This document shows positions 31,927-40,567 of a stretch of DNA of 64,000 bases, piece by piece. The stretch comes from Actinomycetospora sp. NBRC 106375 (GTDB lineage Bacteria; Actinomycetota; Actinomycetes; Mycobacteriales; Pseudonocardiaceae). A program made the position numbers and the translations under genes. Location of the stretch: positions 186,001 to 250,000 of the forward strand of contig NZ_BSTS01000006.1 in assembly GCF_030269665.1 (NCBI RefSeq). Direction: 5' to 3'. Numbering within the stretch: the stretch's first letter is position 1; each line of letters opens with the position of its first letter. The notes below the pieces were generated by a model that saw only the letters and a list, made by a program, of their open reading frames with translations, was not told the DNA's origin and did not search any database.

Positions 31927-32246
31927 GTGCGCCCGCGCCGGACGTCTTCCTCGCCGACTGTCCGGCCCGCTCGACGCTGGAGCTGGTCGCCGACACGTGG
32001 TCGGTGGTGGTGATCGTGGGCCTCGCCCACGGTCCCCGGCGGTACTCGGCGCTGCTCGAGCGGGCGGGCGGGATCAGCAAGAAGATGCTGACCCAGACCC
32101 TGCGGCGCCTCGTCGACGCGGGCCTCGTCGTCCGGCCCGCGACGCGCGGTGGGGACTACCGGCTCTCCGATCTCGGCGTGTCGCTCCTCGGCCCGCTCAC
32201 GGCGCTGACCGCGTGGGCCGAGGAGCACGCCCACGAGCTCGCCTGA
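31923..32246 (+). CDS. HxlR family regulator
   Basis: A 107-residue winged helix protein: CPARSTLELVADTWSVVVIVGL, then RYSALLERAGGISKKMLTQTLRRL (recognition helix) and GDYRLSDLGVSL. GTG start overlapping the aminotransferase stop. HxlR proteins often sense redox or electrophiles and commonly control an adjacent NmrA-like oxidoreductase, which here follows on the same strand 41 bases on. Confidence 0.88.
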   Translation: MSAPAPDVFLADCPARSTLELVADTWSVVVIVGLAHGPRRYSALLERAGGISKKMLTQTLRRLVDAGLVVRPATRGGDYRLSDLGVSLLGPLTALTAWAEEHAHELA

Positions 32247-32287
32247 GGGAACCCCACGGTTCCCTCACGGCGACCACCATCGCGGTC

Positions 32288-33133
32288 ATGGACATCGACA
32301 CGGCGCTCGTCGTCGGTGCCACGGGGAACGTGGGCGCAGAGGTCGTGCGCGCGCTGGTGGAGCTGGGGGTCCCGGCCGTCCGCGCGCTCTCGCGGCGGGG
32401 TGCGCCCGTCGACGGGGCGACGGCCGTGACCGGGGACCTCGGCGACCGCGCGTCGGTGGCGGACGCCTGGCGGGGAGTGGACGCCGTCTTCCTCCCGGCC
32501 GGCCATCCCGACCCGCCGGGCCTGCTCGCCGACATGAGGGCGGCCGGGGTGCGCCGGGTCGTGCTGCTCTCGACCGGCGCGGTCGTCGGCGGCGACCTCG
32601 ACAACGCGGTCACCCGGTTCAACGTCGTGTCCGAGGCGGCCGTCCGGGACGCGGAGCTCGCGTGGACGGTGCTGCGGCCGAGCGGGTTCATGTCCAACGC
32701 GCTCGGGTGGGCGCCCCTGACCGGCGTCGTCCGCGAGCCGTTCGCCGACGTCGGGGTCGCCGTCATCGACCCCGCCGACATCGGCGCGGTCGCCGCCCGC
32801 GCGCTGACCGACCCCGGCCTCGCCGGGCGGAGCCTGCGCCTCACCGGCCCCGAGGTCTCCCTCCCGGCCGACCGCCTCGCGGTCCTCGCCGACCTGCTGG
32901 GCCGCGACCTGCGCCTCGAGCCGGAGCCCGACGACGCGGCGCGGGCGCGGATGAGCGGGACGATGCCGGAGCGCTACGTCGACGCCTTCTTCCGCTTCTT
33001 CCGCGGCGGGGAGTACGACGACGGGCACGTCACCAGCGTCGTCCCGGATCTGCTCGGGCGGCCGGCACGGACATTCCGGGAGTGGGCAGAGGTTCACCTC
33101 GACGCGTTCCGGGCGGAGACTGTCCGACCATGA
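32288..33133 (+). CDS. NmrA-like NAD(P)-binding protein
   Basis: A 281-residue atypical short-chain dehydrogenase. VVGATGNVGAEVVRAL is the Rossmann glycine motif (residues 8-23). RPSGFMSNALG is typical of NmrA/azoreductase-like members, which often lack the catalytic Tyr and may act as redox sensors or quinone/nitro reductases. ATG at 32288; the stop overlaps the pxpA start (ATGA), tying it to the next gene in one transcript. Confidence 0.86.
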   Translation: MDIDTALVVGATGNVGAEVVRALVELGVPAVRALSRRGAPVDGATAVTGDLGDRASVADAWRGVDAVFLPAGHPDPPGLLADMRAAGVRRVVLLSTGAVVGGDLDNAVTRFNVVSEAAVRDAELAWTVLRPSGFMSNALGWAPLTGVVREPFADVGVAVIDPADIGAVAARALTDPGLAGRSLRLTGPEVSLPADRLAVLADLLGRDLRLEPEPDDAARARMSGTMPERYVDAFFRFFRGGEYDDGHVTSVVPDLLGRPARTFREWAEVHLDAFRAETVRP

Positions 33134-33894
33134 CGACCCGTGTCGACCTCAACGCCGACGCCGGCGAGAGCCTCGGGCGCTGGAAGCTCGGGCACGACAG
33201 CGAGCTCATGGCCCACGTGACCTCGGTGAACGTGGCCTGCGGCTTCCACGCCAGCGATCCGGTGACCATGCGCGAGTCGGTGCGCACCGCCGTCGCCACC
33301 GGCACCGCGATCGGTTCGCACCCCGGTCTGCCCGACCTCGTCGGGTTCGGGCGGCGGCGGATGGCGCTGCGCCCGGACGAGGCCGCGCAGCTGGTGCTGT
33401 ACCAGACCGGTGCGCTGCAGGCGACGGCCCGCGCGGAGGGCGCCGAGGTCGTGCACGTGAAGCCGCACGGGGCGCTCTACGGCATGGCGCTGACCGACCC
33501 CGAGATCACGACGGCGATCACCGAGGCCGTCCTGCGCCTCGACCCGGGCCTCATGATCTTCTGGCTCGCGGGCCCGACCGCGGAGCTCGCCCGGTCGCTC
33601 GGTGCGACCGTGGCCCGCGAGGGGTTCGCCGACCTCGAGTACACCGACGAGGGCCACATCATCGTCGAGCCCGAGCCGAAGGCGAAGGACCCCGACGCCG
33701 TCGCCCGGCAGGCCCTCGACCTGCTCGACGGTCACGTGACGTCGACGTCCGGCAAGCACCTCGACGTCGAGGTCGACACGATCTGCCTGCACGGCGACCG
33801 TCCCAACGCCGTCGAGATCGTCGAGACCCTCGTGCGGCGCTTCGACGACGCCGGTGTGGAGCGGGTGCCGGCGGTCGAGCTGCTGCGCGGCTGA
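33130..33894 (+). CDS. pxpA: LamB/YcsF family protein, 5-oxoprolinase subunit A
   Basis: A 254-residue protein with the full family signature: VDLNADAGESLGRWKLG, VNVACGFHASDP, GSHPGLPDLVGFGRR, VKPHGALYG, EGFADLEYTDEG and ICLHGDRP. PxpA with PxpB and PxpC forms the ATP-dependent bacterial 5-oxoprolinase that opens pyroglutamate. Here pxpB and pxpC are on the opposite strand 3 kb away, joined to biotin enzyme genes, so the substrate might be another amide. The fold is a deacetylase-like barrel. Confidence 0.9.
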   Translation: MTTRVDLNADAGESLGRWKLGHDSELMAHVTSVNVACGFHASDPVTMRESVRTAVATGTAIGSHPGLPDLVGFGRRRMALRPDEAAQLVLYQTGALQATARAEGAEVVHVKPHGALYGMALTDPEITTAITEAVLRLDPGLMIFWLAGPTAELARSLGATVAREGFADLEYTDEGHIIVEPEPKAKDPDAVARQALDLLDGHVTSTSGKHLDVEVDTICLHGDRPNAVEIVETLVRRFDDAGVERVPAVELLRG

Positions 33895-33897
33895 GCG

Positions 33898-34323
33898 CTA
33901 CAGGCCGATCAGGTGCCACATGATCAGGCCGTGCACGTCCTGCGCCTCCTCGGGCGACGTGCAGCTCACCTCGAACATGTTCCGGCCGACCTTGATCCCC
34001 ACGACGGTGGCCTCGGTGACCGGCCGGTCCGCCGCCACGATGTACGAGCAGCTGACGATCTGGCGCAGCGGCACCGAGGTCAGCGCCACACGTCCGTCCT
34101 CGTACGCCGCGTCCACGAGCAGCACACGGCGGTTGGTGATCCCGATGAGGATGGTCGGGCCACGCCGGTCGCCGAAGATGCCGTAGATCTGCTCGCCCTC
34201 GAGGATGTCCCGCCGGATGGCCTGGACACCGGGGCCGTGGTGCTGGATGTATCCCGCGCGGTGCTCGGGCCTGACCGGTCCCGCCAGCTGCCCGGAATCA
34301 CCCGTCCGACCTTGGAGCGACAT
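33898..34323 (-). CDS. Bacterial PH-domain-like protein
   Basis: A 141-residue protein from ATG 34323 (CGAGGAGA site). After a flexible 30-residue start the segment VQAIRRDILEGEQIYGIFGDRRG, ILIGITNRRVLLVDAAYED and TSVPLRQIVSCSYI has the strand pattern of bacterial PH (bPH/YozO-like) domains, ending in a helix (PEEAQDVHGLIMWHLI). There is no membrane segment. Such proteins are small adaptors of unknown function. It converges with pxpA with 3 bases between stops. Confidence 0.65.
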   Translation of the reverse strand: MSLQGRTGDSGQLAGPVRPEHRAGYIQHHGPGVQAIRRDILEGEQIYGIFGDRRGPTILIGITNRRVLLVDAAYEDGRVALTSVPLRQIVSCSYIVAADRPVTEATVVGIKVGRNMFEVSCTSPEEAQDVHGLIMWHLIGL

Positions 34324-34409
34324 GGTCTCTCCTCGCATCACTACTCCCAGCAGTGTGCAGGTGACGATGCGTCAGCTCCACTTCGCGGAACGAGATAGGT
34401 TCTTCGGTC

Positions 34410-35759
34410 CTAGTCTGTTGCTCCGGACAGCCACGACTCCAGCGTCGTGATGTCGTAGCTCCCGTCGACGACAGCGGGTTCGTCGAGCAGACGGCGGTGC
34501 AGGCCGATCGTGGTCGGCAGGCCCTCGACGCGGTACTCGGCGAGGGCGCGGCGGCCGCGGGCGAGGGCCTCGGCGCGGGTGGGCGCCCAGACCGACAGCT
34601 TGGCGACGAGCGAGTCGTAGAACGGCGGCACGACGTCGCCGGTCATGAGCGCGGTGTCCACGCGGACCCCGGGCCCGCCCGGCAATTCCAGACCGTCCAT
34701 GGAGCCCGGCGACGGCAGGAAATCCTGGTCCGGGTCCTCGGCGTTGACCCGGAACTCGATCGACGCGCCCCGGCAGACGATCTCGTCCTGGGCCACCGAC
34801 AGCGGCGCTCCGCCCGCGATGCGCAGCTGCTCGGCGACGAGGTCGAGACCGGTGATCCACTCGGTGACCGGGTGCTCGACCTGGATGCGGGTGTTCATCT
34901 CGATGAAGAAGAACTCCTCGCCGTCCACCAGGAACTCCACGGTCCCGGCGCCCACGTAACCCACCTCGCGCGCGAGGCGCACAGCCGCGTCGCACAACGA
35001 GGACCGGACCGACGGGTCCAACCCCGGCGCCGGCGCCTCCTCCAGGATCTTCTGGCGGCGGCGCTGCAGCGAGCACTCGCGTTCGAAGCAGTGCACGACG
35101 GTGCCGTGGGTGTCGGCGAGGACCTGCACCTCGACGTGCTTCGGCCCCTGCAACGCCCGCTCCAGGTAGACCGCGTCCGACCCGAACGCCGACGACGCCT
35201 CGCGCTGGGCCTCGACGACGACGGTGCGCAGCTCGTCCGCGCTCGCCGCCGGCCGGATGCCCCGCCCGCCGCCGCCCGCCGAGGCCTTGACCAGTACCGG
35301 GAAGCCGATCTCCTCGGCCGCGGCGACGGCGTCCTCGACCGCGGAGACCTCGTCACTGCCGGGGACGACGGGCACGTCTGCCGACCGGGCCACGGCGCGC
35401 GCCGCCGCCTTGTCCCCCATCGTCGCGATCACCGACGACGGCGGGCCGACGAACGCCAGACCCGCCTCCTCCACGGCGGCCGCGAACGCCGGGCGTTCGG
35501 AGAGGAAGCCGTAGCCAGGGTGGATCGCGTCGACGCCGGCCGACAGCGCGGCCTCGAGCACCGCGTCGACGTTCAGGTAGCTCTTCGACGCCGCCGACTT
35601 CCCGAGGTGCACGGCGTCGTCGGCCAGCCGGACGTGGGCGGCCTCGGCGTCGGCGTCCGAGTACACCGCGACCGACCGGATCCCGAGCTCCCGGCACGCC
35701 CGCACGACGCGCAGGGCGATCTCGCCGCGGTTCGCGACGAGCACGCTGTCGATCGTCAC
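34410..35759 (-). CDS. accC: Biotin carboxylase subunit
   Basis: A 449-residue ATP-grasp enzyme of standard biotin carboxylase length: VLVANRGEIALRVVRACRELG, DAIHPGYGFLSER, the glycine loop KASAGGGGRGIR, GPKHVEVQVLAD, ECSLQRRRQKILEEAP and FFFIEMNTRIQVEHPVTE, with active-site Glu and Arg present. The GTG start overlaps the stop of the biotin carrier gene. No acetyl- or propionyl-CoA carboxyltransferase is nearby. With the carrier, pxpC and pxpB it matches the parts list of urea carboxylase, so it probably feeds carboxybiotin to an amide-type substrate rather than to acetyl-CoA. Confidence 0.88.
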   Translation of the reverse strand: MTIDSVLVANRGEIALRVVRACRELGIRSVAVYSDADAEAAHVRLADDAVHLGKSAASKSYLNVDAVLEAALSAGVDAIHPGYGFLSERPAFAAAVEEAGLAFVGPPSSVIATMGDKAAARAVARSADVPVVPGSDEVSAVEDAVAAAEEIGFPVLVKASAGGGGRGIRPAASADELRTVVVEAQREASSAFGSDAVYLERALQGPKHVEVQVLADTHGTVVHCFERECSLQRRRQKILEEAPAPGLDPSVRSSLCDAAVRLAREVGYVGAGTVEFLVDGEEFFFIEMNTRIQVEHPVTEWITGLDLVAEQLRIAGGAPLSVAQDEIVCRGASIEFRVNAEDPDQDFLPSPGSMDGLELPGGPGVRVDTALMTGDVVPPFYDSLVAKLSVWAPTRAEALARGRRALAEYRVEGLPTTIGLHRRLLDEPAVVDGSYDITTLESWLSGATD

Positions 35760-35998
35760 GTCTCCAGCTCGACCAGGTCCTGGCCGATCGTCACCTCGTC
35801 CTCGTTCTCGACGAGGAACGCCGACACGGTGCCCGCGGCGTCGGCCTTGACCTCGTGGAACGTCTTCATGACCTCGACCAGCCCGACCGTGTCGCCCTCG
35901 GCGACCGACGCCCCCGTCGTCACGTAGGGGTCCGCGTCGGGCGAGGGCCGGTGGTAGAAGACGCCGGGCGTACGAGAGGTGATCTTGTGACTGGCCAC
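35756..35998 (-). CDS. Biotin carrier protein
   Basis: An 80-residue biotinyl domain with GTG start. The biotinylation motif is EVMKTFHEV, the Lys lying near residue 45; the fold is completed by GVFYHRPSPDADPYV at the start and GTVSAFLVENEDEVTIGQDLVELE. MKM is the common motif, MKT a known variant. It lacks the long N-terminal extension of AccB, as in urea-carboxylase-like systems. It overlaps accC by 4 bases and follows pxpC by 10. Confidence 0.85.
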   Translation of the reverse strand: MASHKITSRTPGVFYHRPSPDADPYVTTGASVAEGDTVGLVEVMKTFHEVKADAAGTVSAFLVENEDEVTIGQDLVELET

Positions 35999-36008
35999 CG
36001 GGGACCCC

Positions 36009-36983
36009 CTAGGACGCGAGTGCGGATCGGATGCGGTCGAGCGCGGCGAGGCGGTCCCGCCGTACCTCCAGCGCCCCGTCGAGGTCGACGGGGACGAAGC
36101 GGGTCCGGTCGCCCGTCTTGGTCTGGGCGAGCCGGTCGCGGTCGACGGAGACGACGGTGCCGAGCGTCGCGTAGCCGCCGCCCGTGACCGCGTCCTGCAG
36201 CAGCACGATCGGCTCGACGCCGCCGGGCACCTGCACCGACCCGACCGGGTAGCCGCAGTCGGTGACGTTCGCCGGGTCGCTGCCGGCCCCGAAGGGCTGC
36301 TCGCGCGGCACGAACTCCAGCTCGGCGCCGCGGAACCGGTAGCCGACGCGGTTGGCGTCCGGGGTCACCTTCCACTCGGTGTCGGTGAAGCGCGCGAGGC
36401 TGTCCTCGGTGAGCCGGTAGCTGTGCAGCCCGACCAGCAGGTGCACCTCGGCGGTCGACGGGTGCGACGGGATGTCCGCGTCGTCCACCCGTCGGCCGGC
36501 TCGCGGATCCCGCGCGAGCGACCCGAACGGGAGCTCGTCGCCGGCCCGCAGCGCGCGCCCCTGGAACCCGCCGATGCCCACGAGCGTGTAGGTCGAGCGG
36601 CTGCCGTAGTAGAGCGGCACGTCGATGCCGCCGGCGACGGCGACGTACGGGCGGGCGCCGGCGCGCAGCTGCCCGAACGACAGCACTGAGCCAGCCGGCA
36701 CGGCCACCGACTCCCAGGTCGGGATCTCCGCGTCGTCGACGAACGCCGGGATGTCCGCGCCCGTCACGGCGATCACGGTGTCCTGCGTGAACTCCAGCGT
36801 CGGCCCGAGGTACACGGCCTCGAGGCCCGCGGCGCCCGGCTCGTTGCCCACGAGCGCGTTGCCGACGTGGTAGGCGAACGAGTCGAGCGCACCCGAGGGC
36901 GGGAAGCCGATGCTGTAGTAGCCGAGCCGCCCGGTGTCCTGCACCGTCGTCTCGAGCCCGGGGTCACGAACGATGACGCTCAC
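36009..36983 (-). CDS. pxpC: 5-oxoprolinase/urea amidolyase subunit C (KipA-like)
   Basis: A 324-residue protein; GTG start overlaps the pxpB stop (GTGA). DPGLETTVQDTGRLGYYSIGFPPSGALD, LEAVYLGPTLEF, YVAVAGGIDVPLYYGSRSTY and TDCGYPVGSVQVPGG are the AHS2/KipA signatures. In urea carboxylase the equivalent domain forms half of the carboxyltransferase site. The Bacillus name KipA (kinase inhibitor antagonist) reflects one special case and does not apply here. Confidence 0.9.
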   Translation of the reverse strand: MSVIVRDPGLETTVQDTGRLGYYSIGFPPSGALDSFAYHVGNALVGNEPGAAGLEAVYLGPTLEFTQDTVIAVTGADIPAFVDDAEIPTWESVAVPAGSVLSFGQLRAGARPYVAVAGGIDVPLYYGSRSTYTLVGIGGFQGRALRAGDELPFGSLARDPRAGRRVDDADIPSHPSTAEVHLLVGLHSYRLTEDSLARFTDTEWKVTPDANRVGYRFRGAELEFVPREQPFGAGSDPANVTDCGYPVGSVQVPGGVEPIVLLQDAVTGGGYATLGTVVSVDRDRLAQTKTGDRTRFVPVDLDGALEVRRDRLAALDRIRSALAS

Positions 36984-37879
36984 CCGTACAGCACCTCCTT
37001 CATCGCGGCGTTGGTGCCGTCCGGGTCGGCGAGGAAGCGGCTCGGCGAGAACTCCAGTTCCCGGTAGGAGTACCGCCACGTGCCGGCGTCGACCTGCGCG
37101 CGCACGTCGTCGTACTCCTCCTGGTCGACACGCCGGTAGTTGATGACGTCGCCGTGCCGGAAGAACACCACGGAGTCGTTCTCGGCGAAGTCCGGCAGGC
37201 GCTGCTCGCCGTCGAAGATCGGCGCCGGCGCCGAACCGAAGAGCTGGTAGCCGCCGGCGCCCTTCACCGGGTAGATCACGGCGAACGCGCCGCCGAACCC
37301 GAACGCCCGCTCCGGGGTCTCGGTGCGCGGCCGGACGTACTTGGGCACCTCGACCTGCCGCTCCCGGGGCACCAGCTGGAAGCACCACGGCAAGCCCGGC
37401 ACGAAGCCCATCATCGTCACGAGGTACGGCGACGCGGCGAGCGCGTCGATGAAGTCCTCGGTCGAGGAGTAGCCGTTGATCCGGGCGCCGTAGTCGAGGT
37501 CGGTGCCCGTCGGGTCCTGGTGGCGGTCGCGGAACTTCATGAGGACCTCGTGGGTCCACGGGTCGTTCAGCATGATCGGCACGTCGACGATCCGCGTGGC
37601 GACGGTCAGGTCCTCCGAGTGCCCGCCGACCTCGCCCTCGATCCGCTGCAGCTCGCGGACGAGGTCGCGCGGGTGCAGGCGGTCGGGGTCGACGCGGACC
37701 ATGTAGGACGCGTTCGACGGCGCGATCTCCTCGACCCCGGGGATCGCCTCCTCGGCCAGCCGTCGCGTGATCCCCAGCGACGTGAAGTGCACGGGCAGGC
37801 TCATCGCCGGGGAGAGCTCGACGTAGACGAACTCGTCGCCGCCGTAGTCGTACCGCGTCTCGGTGTCCGTGGCGGTCAT
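36980..37879 (-). CDS. pxpB: 5-oxoprolinase/urea amidolyase subunit B (KipI-like, long form)
   Basis: A 299-residue AHS1-family protein, longer than the 220-240 residues typical of PxpB. The conserved core is DPWTHEVLMKFRDRHQDP, YGARINGYSS, MMGFVPGLPWCF, PKYVRPRTETPE, FGGAFAVIYPVKGAGGYQLFG. The long form with YGARING and an extended C-terminus (DAGTWRYSYRELEFSPSRFL) resembles the corresponding part of urea carboxylase more than stand-alone PxpB. It starts 3 bases after the dehydrogenase stop, so five genes form one operon. Confidence 0.88.
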   Translation of the reverse strand: MTATDTETRYDYGGDEFVYVELSPAMSLPVHFTSLGITRRLAEEAIPGVEEIAPSNASYMVRVDPDRLHPRDLVRELQRIEGEVGGHSEDLTVATRIVDVPIMLNDPWTHEVLMKFRDRHQDPTGTDLDYGARINGYSSTEDFIDALAASPYLVTMMGFVPGLPWCFQLVPRERQVEVPKYVRPRTETPERAFGFGGAFAVIYPVKGAGGYQLFGSAPAPIFDGEQRLPDFAENDSVVFFRHGDVINYRRVDQEEYDDVRAQVDAGTWRYSYRELEFSPSRFLADPDGTNAAMKEVLYG

Positions 37880-37882
37880 GGA

Positions 37883-40267
37883 TCACACCCTGGCCGCGTC
37901 GGAGAGCGCACGCCAGACCCGCTGCGGGGTGAGCGGCATGTCGAGGTGCGTGACGCCCCGGGCGGCCAGCGCGTCGACGGCCGCGTTCACCACCGCGGGC
38001 GACGACCCGATCGCCCCGGACTCGCCGATGCCCTTGGCGCCGAGCGGGTTGGTGGGCGAGAGCGTGACCGTCTGGTCGAGCTCGAAGCCCGGCAGGTCGC
38101 TCGCCGCGGGCACCGCGTAGTCGGCGAGCGTGGGGGCCGTCGGCTGGCCCGCCTCGTCGAAGGTCGCGTGCTCGTAGAGCGCCTGCGCGATGCCCTGCGC
38201 GATCCCGCCGTGCAGCTGCCCGTCGACGATCTGCGGGTTGACGATCCGTCCGCAGTCGTCGACGGCCACGAAGCGGCGCACCGTCGTCCGGCCGGTCTCG
38301 GTGTCGACCTCGACGACGGCGACGTGCGTGCCGAACGGCCAGGTGAAGTTCGGCGGGTCGAAGTGGTGGTCGGCGGTGAGGTTGGGCTCCATGCCCTCGG
38401 GCAGGTCCGCCGCCAGCGACGCCGCGCCGGCCACCTCCTGGATGGTGATCGAGGGCCCCGACGTGCCAGCGACCGAGAACACCCCGCCGGCGAACTGGAG
38501 ATCGTCCTCCGACGCCTCGAGCATGTGCGCGGCGAGCGTCCGGGCCTTCGCCGCGACCTTCTCCGCCGCCCCGTACACCGCCGTGCCGCCGACCGCGAGG
38601 CTGCGCGAGCCGTAGGTGTCGCGACCGAACGGGGCGACCATCGTGTCGGAGTGGAACACCTCCACGTCGGCGGGGTCGATGCCGAGCGAGTCGGCGGTGA
38701 TCTGCGCCCACGCCGTCTCGTGACCCTGCCCGTGCGGGCTGGTGCCGGTGACGACCTCGGCGCGCCCGGCCGTCGTCATCCGGACCGTCGCGGCCTCCCA
38801 CCCGCCGCTCTGCAGCCGCACCCCGGCCGCGACCTTCGACGGCGAGAGCCCGCCGGACTCGGTGAAGTTGCCGATCCCGACGCCGAGCTCGACGGGGTCG
38901 CCGTCGGCCCGACGGCGCCGCTGTTCGGCCCGCAGCCCCTCGTAGTCGACGAGCTCGAGCGCCCGGCGCATCGCCTTCTCGTAGTCGCCCGAGTCGTACT
39001 GCACGCCGGACGGCACAGTGCGGGGCTCGCTGAACGGGGGGTGCAGGTTGCGCAGCCGCAGCTCCGCCGGGTCCATGTCGAGAGCCCGCGCGAGGTCGTC
39101 GAGGACGCGCTCGTGGGCGTACGCCGCCTCCGAGCGCCCGGCGCCGCGGTAGGCGTCGGTCGGGGTGAGGTTGGTGAACACGCCCTCGCAGGCGAAGTCG
39201 TAGGCGCCGAAGTCGTAGAGCCCGCAGTAGGTGAACGCGCCGAACACCGCGATCCCCGGCGTCAACAGCTGCAGGTAGGCGCCCATGTCGGCGACCAGGC
39301 GCACCTTCATCCCGAGGATCTTCCCCTCGCGGGTCGCGCCGACCGTCATGTGCTGGACCTGGCCGCGGCCGTGGGTCGTCGCGACGTGGTGCTCGGAGCG
39401 GGTCTCGGTCCACTTCACGGGCCGCTTCAACCGGCGCGCCAGCACGAGAGCGAGCGCCTCCTCGGCGTACACGTTGAGCTTCGCGCCGAAGCCGCCGCCG
39501 ACGTCCGGCGCGACGACGCGCAGCTTCGTGTCGGAGATGCCGCAGATCGCGGCGAGGATGTCGCGCACGAAGTGCGGCACCTGGGTCGAGGTGTGGATGG
39601 TGAAACCGCCGCCGACGACGTCCGGGGTGACGACGACGGCACGCGGCTCGATCGGCGAGGCCATCACGCGCTGCTGGACGTAGCGGCCCTCGACCACGAC
39701 GTCGGCCTCGGCGAAGGCGGCGTCGACGTCGCCGACCGCGAGCGGCCACGTGTAGCAGTGGTTGGTGCCGAACTCCTCGTGCACCAGTGGCGCGCCGGGC
39801 TCGAGGGCGGCCTCGACGTCCACGACAGCGGGCAGCTCGTCGTAGTCGACGACCACGACCTCCGCGGCATCGCGGGCCGCGGCCGCCCCGGTCGCGACGA
39901 CGACCGCGACCCCGTCGCCGACGTGGTTGACCTCGGCGCGGGCGAGCGGCGGGTGGTCCGGGACGAGGATGTCCTCGGTGACCGGCCAGCCGCACGGGAT
40001 GCCGGCGACGAACTCGTCGGCGAGATCGGCGCCGGTGAGCACGGCGACCACGCCGGGGTGCTCCCGGGCGGCGGCGGTGTCCACGGCCGTGACCCGGGCG
40101 TGGGCCACGGGACTGCGGACGAGCGCCAGGTGGACCGCACCCGGCGGTGCGATGTCGTCGGTCCAGGTGCCGCGTCCGGTGAGCAGTGCCGCGTCCTCCC
40201 GGCGCGGGAGGCTGCGACCGACGTGGGTGGACCCGACGTGCGCGGTTCTCGGGACGGTCTCGGTCAT
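37883..40267 (-). CDS. Xanthine/CO dehydrogenase-family molybdopterin large subunit
   Basis: A 794-residue protein, ATG 40267 after GAGGGGAG. N-terminal ald_Xan_dh domain (GRSLPRREDAALLTGRGTWTDD) and molybdopterin-binding region (LRVVAPDVGGGFGAK, HGQGHETAWAQI, GAKGIGESGAIGSSPAVVNA). The active-site loop reads AYRGAGR, as in form II CoxL-like hydroxylases, not the AYRCSFR of true CO dehydrogenase. The FAD and iron-sulfur subunits are not in the window. First gene of the operon with pxpB, pxpC and the biotin enzymes; it could hydroxylate a heterocyclic amide upstream of ring opening. Confidence 0.88.
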   Translation of the reverse strand: MTETVPRTAHVGSTHVGRSLPRREDAALLTGRGTWTDDIAPPGAVHLALVRSPVAHARVTAVDTAAAREHPGVVAVLTGADLADEFVAGIPCGWPVTEDILVPDHPPLARAEVNHVGDGVAVVVATGAAAARDAAEVVVVDYDELPAVVDVEAALEPGAPLVHEEFGTNHCYTWPLAVGDVDAAFAEADVVVEGRYVQQRVMASPIEPRAVVVTPDVVGGGFTIHTSTQVPHFVRDILAAICGISDTKLRVVAPDVGGGFGAKLNVYAEEALALVLARRLKRPVKWTETRSEHHVATTHGRGQVQHMTVGATREGKILGMKVRLVADMGAYLQLLTPGIAVFGAFTYCGLYDFGAYDFACEGVFTNLTPTDAYRGAGRSEAAYAHERVLDDLARALDMDPAELRLRNLHPPFSEPRTVPSGVQYDSGDYEKAMRRALELVDYEGLRAEQRRRRADGDPVELGVGIGNFTESGGLSPSKVAAGVRLQSGGWEAATVRMTTAGRAEVVTGTSPHGQGHETAWAQITADSLGIDPADVEVFHSDTMVAPFGRDTYGSRSLAVGGTAVYGAAEKVAAKARTLAAHMLEASEDDLQFAGGVFSVAGTSGPSITIQEVAGAASLAADLPEGMEPNLTADHHFDPPNFTWPFGTHVAVVEVDTETGRTTVRRFVAVDDCGRIVNPQIVDGQLHGGIAQGIAQALYEHATFDEAGQPTAPTLADYAVPAASDLPGFELDQTVTLSPTNPLGAKGIGESGAIGSSPAVVNAAVDALAARGVTHLDMPLTPQRVWRALSDAARV

Positions 40268-40567
40268 CCGGGGGCGCTCCCCTCGGCCGGCGATGGTGGT
40301 GTGATCCACCGTGGCCTGCCCGGTCCGCCCTGGGAAGTGCCGGTTGTCCACTCCTGATCATCGGAGCAAGCTGAGGACAGGCCACCCTCACCCCCGACGG
40401 CCCGGACGAGTGCAAGCATTGGTGACCTGACTCACACATTCGGCAGTTTGTCGCGCGTGTCGCCCGCGTCGGCGCAGGTCTCCGTGGTCGGTGACCCGGG
40501 TTCGCCCTGCTCAGGGCAGCCTTCACTGCGTGGCGGGACGCCCGGCGGGCCCGCCACCATCGTCGCC
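40268..40567. promoter_or_regulatory. Divergent promoter region with iron-box-like site
   Basis: 300 bases without a gene between the divergent dehydrogenase operon and DUF1540. GGTGG-TGTGAT-CCACC (near 40274-40289) sits close to the dehydrogenase start, and GCCCTGCTCAGGGC (40504-40517) is a perfect palindrome. It overlaps TCAGGGCAGCCTTCACT (40511-40527), which matches the DtxR/IdeR consensus at about 11 of 17 positions. Confidence 0.4.

Noticed and set aside
34410-35998. Acetyl-CoA carboxylase for fatty acid synthesis
   Set aside because: No carboxyltransferase gene lies nearby and the carrier is the short type; the context with pxpB/pxpC fits a urea-carboxylase-like enzyme better.
36009-37879. 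Sporulation kinase inhibitor pair KipI/KipA
   Set aside because: The names come from a Bacillus special case. The organism type, the biotin enzyme neighbours and pxpA point to amide metabolism.
37883-40267. Aerobic carbon monoxide dehydrogenase
   Set aside because: The active-site loop is AYRGAGR, not AYRCSFR, and the medium and small subunits are absent.
36009-40526. 1505-codon minus-strand frame covering pxpC and the dehydrogenase
   Set aside because: Only the last 324 codons (pxpC) resemble protein; the rest is the shadow of pxpB and the dehydrogenase in another frame.
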